In this document: piece after piece, positions 1 to 5,079 of the stretch
Position numbering within the stretch: the stretch's first letter is position 1
Layout: the number at the start of each line of letters is the position of its first letter
Source: Acidobacteriota bacterium
Lineage (GTDB): Bacteria > Acidobacteriota > Terriglobia > Terriglobales > Acidobacteriaceae
Reading direction: 5' to 3'
NCBI GenBank assembly: GCA_021841795.1
Contig: JAKCDN010000242.1
Span: 1-5,079, forward strand
Length of the DNA stretch: 5,079 bases
Position numbers and translations under genes: made by a program
Notes under the pieces: generated by a model
What the model was told of the DNA's origin: nothing
Database searches by the model: none
What the model saw: only the letters and a program-made list of their open reading frames with translations

Positions 1-7
1 CCGCGCC

Positions 8-13
8 GGAGGT
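8..13 (+). promoter_or_regulatory. Ribosome binding site of the M48 peptidase gene
   Basis: GGAGGT lies five bases before the ATG at 19, a near-perfect Shine-Dalgarno sequence at good spacing. It decides the start codon over an overlapping GTG at 12 in another frame. The promoter is not visible because only 18 bases precede the gene. Confidence 0.85.
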
Positions 14-18
14 GGGGC

Positions 19-1464
19 ATGAGGACAGCGGATCGCATCAAATTGTGGCCGGTGGCTCTGTCGGGTTTGGCGCTGGCGCTTTCCGCGGGTGTCTGGGCAC
101 AGGCCACCGCATCTGGATCAAGCCCCGCTCCAGCCAGTCCGCAGGCGACTCAGGCTCCGTCAAGCACCAGCGCTGGCGCCGGAACGCCGCCTGCCACTGG
201 TTCCAGTGCCGGCCCCGCAAATCAGAGCACCCCTGCCAAAGGTGGGGCGGACGCTTCTGCACCGCCAGCCCCCGGAACCCCGGTCGGCGGCGATGCTCCG
301 CTGCCGGCCAAGCCCGCCACCACGACTACCGCATCCAACCAGGAAAAAACCTCGCCGTGCCAGGCAAATTCCAACAAGAAAAACAAAAAAGGCAAAGATA
401 AAGCCAGCAACAAGACAGATGAGGCCGAGCCTGGTACAACCCCGGTAGGCGGCGACTGCAATGTGGAAGTCGATCCAGATAAGGTGGTTGATCCCGGCAG
501 CGAAATGATCAAGATCCACCCGGGCAGCATCGAGGATGTCAGCGCCGTGGGAAACCGTAATATCGGCGGACGCGGCCTCGGTAACTGGTACTCCACCGAT
601 TCCGAGATCAAAATGGGCAGGCAGTACGCCGACGAGATCGAAAAAAGCACCAAGTTCATCACTGATCCCGTCGTTGGCGAATATGTGAACCGTATCGGGC
701 AGAACATCGTGAAGAACTCCGACTGCAAGGTGCCGTTCACCATCAAAGTGATTGACTCCGACGAGATCAACGCCATGGCTCTGCCCGGCGGCTTCTTTTA
801 CGTCAACTCGGGTCTCATCCTGGCCGCTGACGAGGAAGCCGAATTGGCCGGAGTCATGGCGCACGAGGTCGCTCATGTCTGTGCGCATCACGCCGCGCGC
901 GAGATGACCCGCATGAACTATGCGCAGATCGGCATGGTGCCGCTCATGATCTTGCTGCCGTATGACTTGACCGGATTGGGCATCTATGAGGGAACGCAAC
1001 TTGCCATCCCCATCGCCTTCCTCCAGTTCTCCCGCGACTTCGAGGCCCAGGCTGATTATCTGGGCGTCCAGTACATGTATCGTTCCGGCTACGATCCCCA
1101 GGCCTTCATTAGCTTCTTCGAGAAGATTCAGGCGCTTGAAAAACGCAAGCCCGGTCTGGTGTCCAAGGCCTTCAGCGACCACCCGCAGACTCCGGACCGC
1201 ATTTTGCATTCGCAGGAGGAGATCGCGCGCATTCTGCCGGCAAAGCCCGAGTACCTGGTGACGACCTCGGAGTACGACAGCGTGAAGGCGCGGCTGGCCC
1301 GCATTGAGAACAAGCGCCGCTTGAACGACAAGAAAAGCATCAACCGGCCCTCGCTGCGGCGTGCGAGCACGGATGGATCGGGATCAGGAAATCAAACCAG
1401 TGACGGTTCGAGCAATCCTGACGACGGACCACCCACGCTCCATCGCCGCGACGATCAGAATTAG
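19..1464 (+). CDS. Secreted M48 family zinc metalloprotease (BepA/YfgC-like)
   Basis: This is a 481-residue zinc endopeptidase predicted to act in the periplasm. Members of this family (BepA, Oma1-like) degrade or help fold envelope proteins; the substrate here is unknown. Residues 1-27 form a signal peptide: basic start, hydrophobic core, then a VWA cleavage site before Gln28. There is no lipobox Cys. Residues 28-150 are a low-complexity Pro/Ala/Ser/Thr-rich linker with a Lys/Asn-rich patch at about 117-132. The peptidase domain follows from about 185. It carries the substrate-edge segment ALPGGFFYVNSG (254-265), the zinc motif HEVAH (282-286; His282, Glu283, His286), the third ligand Glu342 in FEAQAD with Asp346, and SDHP (386-389, His388), typical of BepA-like peptidases. 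A hydrophobic stretch at about 303-337 separates the HEXXH helix from Glu342. No TPR domain follows, unlike E. coli BepA; the last 35 residues are a polar Ser/Gly/Asp tail. The family call is firm; the physiological role is inferred only. Confidence 0.95.
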   Translation: MRTADRIKLWPVALSGLALALSAGVWAQATASGSSPAPASPQATQAPSSTSAGAGTPPATGSSAGPANQSTPAKGGADASAPPAPGTPVGGDAPLPAKPATTTTASNQEKTSPCQANSNKKNKKGKDKASNKTDEAEPGTTPVGGDCNVEVDPDKVVDPGSEMIKIHPGSIEDVSAVGNRNIGGRGLGNWYSTDSEIKMGRQYADEIEKSTKFITDPVVGEYVNRIGQNIVKNSDCKVPFTIKVIDSDEINAMALPGGFFYVNSGLILAADEEAELAGVMAHEVAHVCAHHAAREMTRMNYAQIGMVPLMILLPYDLTGLGIYEGTQLAIPIAFLQFSRDFEAQADYLGVQYMYRSGYDPQAFISFFEKIQALEKRKPGLVSKAFSDHPQTPDRILHSQEEIARILPAKPEYLVTTSEYDSVKARLARIENKRRLNDKKSINRPSLRRASTDGSGSGNQTSDGSSNPDDGPPTLHRRDDQN

Positions 1465-1516
1465 GCAGGGCGCACGCGCACACTTGCGGAGTGCGGAGCA
1501 ATGAGCCGAGCAATAT

Positions 1517-1543
1517 ACGGTGCCTTTCCGCATCCGGAACCGT
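1517..1543 (+). other. Weak imperfect hairpin after the M48 gene
   Basis: ACGGTGCC (1517-1524) and GGAACCGT (1536-1543) can pair over eight positions with one mismatch around an 11-base loop. No T-rich run follows, so this is not a convincing intrinsic terminator. It is the only structure seen in the 1465-1600 part of the gap, which otherwise holds only a short tandem TGCGGAG repeat near 1484-1497. Confidence 0.25.
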
Positions 1544-1622
1544 GTAGTCGCAGCGGGAATAGGGTACGGCCAGCCTGATTCTGTTGTTGCTGACGGGCTC
1601 GGTCCATCCCGGCCACCCTCGC

Positions 1623-1628
1623 TATACT
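1623..1628 (+). promoter_or_regulatory. Candidate -10 box for the small membrane protein gene
   Basis: TATACT matches the sigma70 -10 consensus at five of six positions and ends 30 bases before the ATG at 1659. No good -35 hexamer sits 16-18 bases upstream; a TTGCTG at 1587-1592 is too far away. If the box is used, transcription would start near 1635 and the leader would be only about 24 bases. Based on consensus matching alone. Confidence 0.35.
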
Positions 1629-1658
1629 GTTGGCTACGGACCTACCGTACCACTTGCC

Positions 1659-1973
1659 ATGAAGAAGATTGTGATCGTAGCGGCGGTTTTCGTCTTCATC
1701 CTCTTCCTTACGAAGATTGCAAACCAGATTCCCCCGCCGCCGCCCACCGGTTACAGCTTTTGGCTCTATGCGCAGCACGTCGTGGAGTGCTCACCCACTG
1801 AGATCACTCTGGTGGATAATCGCCAGACCGAAACCCACCTCGACAAGGATGATACCTGGCCGTTATGCTCCACCTTCCACCACGACGACGTGCTGGATTT
1901 CTATCTCTCGCGCGGAGAAAAGACCCACTTCATTCGTGTTGAGCCCACGGCCTGGTGGCGGAAGGCGATGTAA
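1659..1973 (+). CDS. Small single-pass membrane-anchored or secreted protein, unknown function
   Basis: I do not recognise this 104-residue protein. It begins with two lysines and a hydrophobic segment (about residues 4-19), a signal anchor or uncleaved signal peptide. A run of five prolines (25-29) follows, then a polar, aromatic-rich domain with two cysteines (Cys44 and Cys70) that could form a disulphide outside the cytoplasm. The C-terminus, around FIRVEPTAWWRKAM, is Trp-rich and basic. The frame stays open upstream to a TTG at 1584, but the ATG at 1659 is preferred because it puts the Lys-Lys-hydrophobic signal right at the N-terminus and lies just after a candidate -10 box. There is no clear Shine-Dalgarno sequence before this ATG. 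The protein-like composition (signal segment, paired Cys, clean stop TAA) supports a real gene, but its function cannot be told from sequence and there is no operon partner to suggest one. Confidence 0.75.
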   Translation: MKKIVIVAAVFVFILFLTKIANQIPPPPPTGYSFWLYAQHVVECSPTEITLVDNRQTETHLDKDDTWPLCSTFHHDDVLDFYLSRGEKTHFIRVEPTAWWRKAM

Positions 1974-2107
1974 CAGCGCCGAGTTTGTGCATGAGCAGGC
2001 ACAACCCAGGAGCCACGGGCCTGTCGGCAAGTGGGACCATTTGCAGTAAGATCGCTATGCGTTGGGGGCAACCGATCGTGCGGGCCCAATAGAATGCGTT
2101 TTTCCAC

Positions 2108-2149
2108 AGGGCCTTCCGCTCCGCCCCCGTGGCGGAAGGCCTTTGATTT
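2108..2149 (+). terminator. Terminator-like hairpin downstream of the small membrane protein gene
   Basis: GGCCTTCCGC (2110-2119) pairs perfectly with GCGGAAGGCC (2132-2141) around a 12-base loop. A G-U and an A-T pair extend the stem by two. On the plus strand it is followed by TTTGATTT, a short and interrupted T tract; on the minus strand no T run follows. It therefore fits a rho-independent terminator for the plus-strand gene ending at 1973, about 135 bases upstream. An alternative pairing of CCGCC (2121-2125) with GGCGG (2131-2135) is also possible. Confidence 0.55.
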
Positions 2150-2170
2150 CCTGTAACTTCCGGAAAATCC

Positions 2171-2199
2171 TTGAATCTCCCGCTGAGGTCGCGTTAAAT
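2171..2199 (+). promoter_or_regulatory. Candidate sigma70-type promoter of the helix-turn-helix gene
   Basis: TTGAAT (2171-2176) and TTAAAT (2194-2199) are separated by exactly 17 bases, a good -35 and -10 arrangement with four of six consensus matches in each box. Transcription would start near 2206, giving a leader of roughly 60 bases before the ATG at 2265. The local AT-rich patch stands out in otherwise GC-rich DNA. Prediction by eye only. Confidence 0.45.
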
Positions 2200-2211
2200 A
2201 CTAGATTAACG
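2192..2211. promoter_or_regulatory. Perfect inverted repeat overlapping the -10 box, possible operator
   Basis: CGTTAA (2192-2197) and TTAACG (2206-2211) form perfect 6-bp arms around an 8-base spacer. The left arm lies over the candidate -10 box and the right arm over the expected transcription start. This is where a dimeric repressor would block the promoter. The nearest candidate regulator is the helix-turn-helix protein encoded 54 bases downstream, but the link is inferred from position only. Confidence 0.35.
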
Positions 2212-2253
2212 GCACTTCTGCCGGAGATCGCTGGAGTAGAAGCGAAAATTGCC

Positions 2254-2259
2254 GGGAGG
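2254..2259 (+). promoter_or_regulatory. Ribosome binding site of the helix-turn-helix gene
   Basis: GGGAGG lies five bases before the ATG at 2265. It favours this start over the in-frame ATG at 2319, whose upstream GAGG is only two bases away and too close to work well. Confidence 0.75.
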
Positions 2260-2264
2260 CAACC

Positions 2265-2543
2265 ATGCGCAGCGCCGCAGCTCGTTCCAATCTGCTGGTT
2301 CCTGAAGTTCGCGAGGTAATGGATATTCGCCAGGCCTCGGACTATCTTGGTATCTCGCCCGATACGCTCTATAAGTACGCCTCTGATGCGTTCGTGCCCG
2401 CGTTCAAGCTCGGCAATCGCTGGCGCTTCAAGCGTTCGCGGCTCGACGAGTGGATGGACCGTCAGAGCGAGCAGCACCAGGGCGGCGAAGTCGATCCGGC
2501 AAAAAAGAAACCCGTGCAGCGCGAGGCGTCCAGCGGCCTGTAG
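2265..2543 (+). CDS. Excisionase/BldC-type helix-turn-helix DNA-binding protein
   Basis: This 92-residue protein is one small winged helix-turn-helix domain of the excisionase (Xis/MerR-like, 'HTH_17') family. The helix-turn-helix spans about residues 19-40 (MDIRQASDYLGISPDTLYKY). The wing and closing helix run over about 44-64, with the hallmark sequence VPAFKLGNRWRFKRSRLDEW. A short N-terminal extension (1-18) and a polar, lysine-containing tail (65-92) flank it. The family includes phage excisionases, but also chromosomal regulators such as BldC. No integrase, recombinase or att repeat lies in the window, so a chromosomal regulator is more likely here than an element-borne excisionase. It appears to be monocistronic, with its own promoter candidate and a candidate operator upstream, so autoregulation is possible. 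The downstream gene is convergent. The domain call is firm; the target genes are unknown. Confidence 0.88.
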   Translation: MRSAAARSNLLVPEVREVMDIRQASDYLGISPDTLYKYASDAFVPAFKLGNRWRFKRSRLDEWMDRQSEQHQGGEVDPAKKKPVQREASSGL

Positions 2544-2600
2544 CCTGCGGTCGATGCGCATTGCAGGTTGACCGCGCAAGCGCCCGCACGCGCGGTTGCT
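2544..2600 (+). terminator. Convergent intergenic region with overlapping hairpins, possible terminator
   Basis: The 59-base gap between two convergent genes holds several inverted repeats. ACCGCGC (2571-2577) pairs with GCGCGGT (2590-2596) around a 12-base loop and is followed on the plus strand by TGCTCTTTA, only weakly T-rich. CCTGC (2544-2548) pairs with GCAGG (2563-2567). GCGGTC (2547-2552) can instead pair with GACCGC (2570-2575), which would exclude the other two. A terminator here is plausible for the plus-strand gene, less so for the minus-strand operon because no T run follows on that strand. Confidence 0.4.
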
Positions 2601-2602
2601 CT

Positions 2603-3646
2603 TTACATCTTGTCAAAGTGCCTGAAGCCTCCGGTGACCACCAGTTCCACTGAAAAGATGAGGAAGTTGTAGCAGGCGTGAACCAGCGTGCTCGCAGCCA
2701 GTGACCGCGTCTGCAGCCGCACCGCGCACAGGATCAGGCTGATGGCGATCAGCAGCAGAAATGGCCCCAGCGAACGGCCCTGCTGTTCAAAATGCAGCAG
2801 GGCAAAAGGGATGCTGGTGGCAATGGAGCCGGCAACCATTGCCGGCATGGACCATTGCGGGTGCCCGTTTGCATCGAGCGGCCGAGGCTGCCTGTGTTGA
2901 GCTTCTTCGACGATCCAGTCCCAGGCGGTTGCCAGCGCAGGCAGCAGAAAGCCGCGAAAAAACATCTCCTCGAAAAATGGCGCAATCGTGATGCCGAAAG
3001 CGAACATCAGCCACGCGGCCCCGGGCGAACTGATCATCTTTTCGATCGGTGCATTTGAGGGGCCTGGCATCAGCACCTGGTCGACAATTGCCAGGGCAAA
3101 ACACCCTGACGCCACACCACCCAGATAGGCAAATCGGGAGCGCGCCACATCGGCGCGCCACTGCAAGCCGGTGAAGTAACCCTCATTCCAGATGAGCGGA
3201 AACACAAATAGGCAAAATCCCAGTGTGGCAAGATAAAGGACGACCTCGCCGACAAGGTTCACATCCAGGTTGGTCGCGGACTTGGTTGTGAGCCGCCATC
3301 CGAAAACGTGAAAGTAGGAGATGAGGCCGAGGAAGAAGACGAGAATGCCGAAGGAGACTCCGATGAGAAGTGTGAGCAGCAGGAGATGGCCAAAATGCGG
3401 AATGCGCGCCGGGCGTCTTGCCGGTGCCTGCAGGTAGGACTGGAAGAGCAACTGCTCCGTGACCGCGGGTTCAGCCTCGACCCGCCCTGGCGGTATTGCG
3501 TCAACCGGGCTCGCCTCGGCCAGAATCAGAGGCTCCTGCGCTGACGGATGACGAGAGTCGGATACGGGTCTCGATGCATCTTCATCGGCATCGTTGCCGG
3601 GCTGGGCCGGTGGCGCGTGCGGTTCGTCCTCGGGGAGGTTGATCAT
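2603..3646 (-). CDS. CPBP family intramembrane glutamic protease (CAAX protease/Abi family)
   Basis: This is a 347-residue membrane protease of the Rce1/CPBP (Abi) family, acting within the cytoplasmic membrane. All three signature motifs are present: EExxxR (Glu226, Glu227, Arg231, in EEMFFR), FxxxH (Phe281, His285) and HxxxN (His323, Asn327). It should therefore be catalytically competent. About seven hydrophobic segments are visible, near 88-112, 132-152, 172-192, 210-238, 269-285, 293-310 and 315-336. Residues 1-80 are a hydrophilic, Pro/Glu/Asp-rich and probably disordered cytoplasmic extension, longer than in many family members. The ATG at 3646 overlaps the uvrA stop codon (ATGA), and only a weak purine-rich AGAAAG precedes it, so translation is probably coupled to uvrA. 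Bacterial members process prenylated or other membrane proteins, work in bacteriocin maturation or immunity, or have unknown roles; the substrate here cannot be told. No bacteriocin or prenyltransferase gene is adjacent in the window. Confidence 0.92.
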   Translation of the reverse strand: MINLPEDEPHAPPAQPGNDADEDASRPVSDSRHPSAQEPLILAEASPVDAIPPGRVEAEPAVTEQLLFQSYLQAPARRPARIPHFGHLLLLTLLIGVSFGILVFFLGLISYFHVFGWRLTTKSATNLDVNLVGEVVLYLATLGFCLFVFPLIWNEGYFTGLQWRADVARSRFAYLGGVASGCFALAIVDQVLMPGPSNAPIEKMISSPGAAWLMFAFGITIAPFFEEMFFRGFLLPALATAWDWIVEEAQHRQPRPLDANGHPQWSMPAMVAGSIATSIPFALLHFEQQGRSLGPFLLLIAISLILCAVRLQTRSLAASTLVHACYNFLIFSVELVVTGGFRHFDKM

Positions 3647-5079
3647 GCCGGTTTCTTTCTGGACTTCCTAAGTGAGCTTGCCACATTGGAGCTGCGTTGT
3701 CGCGCGCGTTTGTCGTCCGAGTGCGCAGCAGCGGCGTCCGGACTTGCTGTGGCGGGCTTGGCTGCGATGGCAATCGCCTCGTCGGGTTCGGCCTCCAGAT
3801 GGCCTGCGCTCGCGGTGTAGTAGCGCCTGAGAAACTGGCCGGTGTAGGAGCTGGTCGCGGCGGCGATCTTCGCCGGACGACCCTCACCCACCACCCGTCC
3901 ACCCTCTTCGCCGCCTTCGGGGCCCAGGTCAATCACCCAGTCGGCATTGCGGATCACGTCGAGGTTGTGCTCGATGATGATGACTGAATTGCCCAGATCG
4001 GCCAGCCGGTGCAGCACCTCCAGCAGCTTGCGCACGTCATCGAAGTGCAGTCCTGTGGTTGGCTCGTCGAGAAGGTAGAGCGTCTTGCCCGTCTGGCGTT
4101 TGGAGAGCTCGCGGGCCAGCTTCATGCGTTGCGCCTCGCCACCTGACAACGTGGTCGCGCTTTGCCCCAGATGAATGTACCCGAGGCCGACATCGACTAA
4201 TGTCTGCAACTTCTGCCGCACCTGGGGCACATCGGCCAGCAACGGCAGCGCGTCCTCGATGGTCAGGTCGAGCACGTCGGCGATGGAGTGGCCGTGAAAC
4301 TTCACCGCTAGCGTCTCCTGGTTATAGCGCCGTCCGTTGCATACCTCGCACTGCACGTAAACGTCGGGCATGAAGTTCATCTCAATCCGGCGCTGGCCGT
4401 CGCCCTGACACGCCTCGCAGCGCCCGCCCTGGACGTTGAAGCTGAAGCGCCCGGGCTTGTAGCCCCGCTCTCTTGACTCCGGCAGCATGGCAAAAAGATC
4501 GCGAATCGGCGAGAAGACCTGGGTGTAGGTCGCGGGATTGGAGCGGGGCGTACGTCCGATGGGCGACTGATCGATGCGGATGACCTTGTCGATCTGCTCG
4601 GCGCCGCGGAGCTCATCGTGCGCGCCGGGCTCCTCGCGCGAGCCATAAAGCGTCTTCGCCAGCGAGCGGTACAGAATATCGTTCACGAGCGTGCTTTTGC
4701 CGCTGCCGCTCACGCCGGTTACAACCGTCATAATGCCCAGCGGGAAGCGCATGTCTACGTCGCGCAGGTTGTGCTCGCGCGCGCCGGTGATCGTCAGCCA
4801 CCTGCCGGTTAGCGGACGTGGATGCTCCCGTTGCAGCATGGTTGCTGTGCCGCTCAGGTAGCGGCCCGTCAGTGAGGCAGGCGATGCGATGATCTCTTCG
4901 GGCGTGCCCTCGGCCACGACACTGCCCCCCAGCCGTCCCGCGCCCGGACCCAGATCCAGCACGTAGTCGGCATGGCGAATCGTATCTTCATCGTGTTCGA
5001 CGACCAGAACCGTGTTGCCCAGGTCGCGCAGTCGCTCCAGTGCCTCGATCAGCCGGTTGTTGTCGCGCTGGTGCAGCCC
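3643..5079 (-). CDS. uvrA: UvrABC excinuclease subunit A, C-terminal half (partial)
   Basis: UvrA is the damage-recognition ATPase of nucleotide excision repair; it loads UvrB at lesions. The visible 478 residues are about the C-terminal half; the 5' end lies beyond 5079. Numbered from the window edge, residues 1-6 are the D-loop GLHQRD that follows Walker B of ATPase I, and VVEHDEDTI (His29) is its H-loop. ATPase II then follows: Walker [10 protein letters not shown] (122-130), a zinc module with Cys221, Cys224, Cys244 and Cys247 (CxxC-19-CxxC), the ABC signature LSGGE (311-315), Walker B LYLLDEP (334-340) and H-loop EH (370-371). The conserved core ends near GQFLRRYY (414-421). A further 57 residues form an Ala/Asp-rich then strongly basic tail ending RKSRKKPA, absent from E. 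coli UvrA. All catalytic residues seen are intact. It is the first visible gene of a two-gene unit, overlapping the CPBP protease start by four bases. An internal GTG at 4962 is not the start. Confidence 0.98.
   Translation of the reverse strand, partial: GLHQRDNNRLIEALERLRDLGNTVLVVEHDEDTIRHADYVLDLGPGAGRLGGSVVAEGTPEEIIASPASLTGRYLSGTATMLQREHPRPLTGRWLTITGAREHNLRDVDMRFPLGIMTVVTGVSGSGKSTLVNDILYRSLAKTLYGSREEPGAHDELRGAEQIDKVIRIDQSPIGRTPRSNPATYTQVFSPIRDLFAMLPESRERGYKPGRFSFNVQGGRCEACQGDGQRRIEMNFMPDVYVQCEVCNGRRYNQETLAVKFHGHSIADVLDLTIEDALPLLADVPQVRQKLQTLVDVGLGYIHLGQSATTLSGGEAQRMKLARELSKRQTGKTLYLLDEPTTGLHFDDVRKLLEVLHRLADLGNSVIIIEHNLDVIRNADWVIDLGPEGGEEGGRVVGEGRPAKIAAATSSYTGQFLRRYYTASAGHLEAEPDEAIAIAAKPATASPDAAAAHSDDKRARQRSSNVASSLRKSRKKPA

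Noticed and set aside
379..390. A5-C-A6 run in the M48 linker as a possible slippage or frameshift site
   Set aside because: The main frame continues intact through the whole catalytic domain. The other frames stop at 401 and 448, so slippage would only yield a truncated linker. The run simply encodes the Lys/Asn patch.
160..1209. A 349-residue open frame on the minus strand, antisense to the M48 gene
   Set aside because: It lies wholly opposite a gene with clear catalytic motifs, has no recognisable domain, and long antisense frames are common in GC-rich coding DNA.
1563..1651. GGTACGG (1563-1569) and CCGTACC (1645-1651) as a long-range inverted repeat
   Set aside because: Seven base pairs across a gap of 75 bases is expected by chance in DNA of this composition, and the right arm is better explained by the local hairpin at 1635-1649.
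2062..2319. An 85-residue plus-strand frame in the 1974-2264 gap
   Set aside because: No ribosome site, no recognisable domain, and it reads through the hairpin and promoter candidates and into the HTH gene in another frame.
2055..2579. A 174-residue minus-strand open frame over the HTH gene and its upstream region
   Set aside because: It is antisense to a well-supported HTH gene, covers the terminator and promoter signals, and resembles no known protein.
2603..3646. CPBP/Abi protein as a phage abortive-infection defence gene
   Set aside because: The 'Abi' name is historical for this family. No toxin, restriction or other defence gene lies nearby, and the partner is the housekeeping gene uvrA.
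3643..4962. uvrA starting at the internal GTG at 4962
   Set aside because: The frame is open to the window edge, and codons 4963-5079 encode the conserved GLHQRD and VVEHDEDTI segments of UvrA ATPase I. The gene is cut by the window, not started there.

Overview
The window reads as a stretch of ordinary chromosome from a GC-rich, diderm bacterium. The codon use, the BepA-type secreted M48 peptidase with a long Pro/Ala/Ser-rich linker, and the general style of the genes suggest Acidobacteriota (Terriglobia-like). That placement is an impression from the proteins, not a computed assignment. No rRNA, tRNA, CRISPR array, insertion sequence or att site was recognised.

Layout: (1) 19-1464, plus strand: a complete, secreted, zinc-dependent M48 peptidase with a strong ribosome binding site directly upstream. 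(2) 1465-1658: intergenic, with a weak hairpin and a candidate -10 box. (3) 1659-1973, plus strand: a 104-residue protein of unknown function with one N-terminal membrane segment. (4) 1974-2264: a 291-base non-coding gap holding a terminator-like hairpin, a plausible sigma70-type promoter and a perfect 6-bp inverted repeat overlapping its -10 box. (5) 2265-2543, plus strand: a 92-residue excisionase/BldC-type helix-turn-helix protein. (6) 2544-2602: a short convergent gap with competing hairpins. (7) 2603-3646, minus strand: a CPBP (CAAX protease / Abi family) membrane protease with all catalytic motifs. (8) 3643-5079, minus strand: the C-terminal half of UvrA, running off the right edge of the window.

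The minus-strand pair uvrA and CPBP protease overlaps by four bases (ATGA) and is almost certainly co-transcribed and translationally coupled. The plus-strand genes look like separate transcription units, each with its own upstream signals. Two of the five genes are envelope proteases (periplasmic M48, inner-membrane CPBP) and one is a DNA repair ATPase, but nothing in the sequence ties them into one pathway.

I found no convincing new multi-gene system. The points most worth checking are the uvrA-CPBP coupling, the unrecognised small membrane-anchored protein with a possible leader hairpin and no Shine-Dalgarno sequence, and the candidate operator in front of the orphan helix-turn-helix gene.
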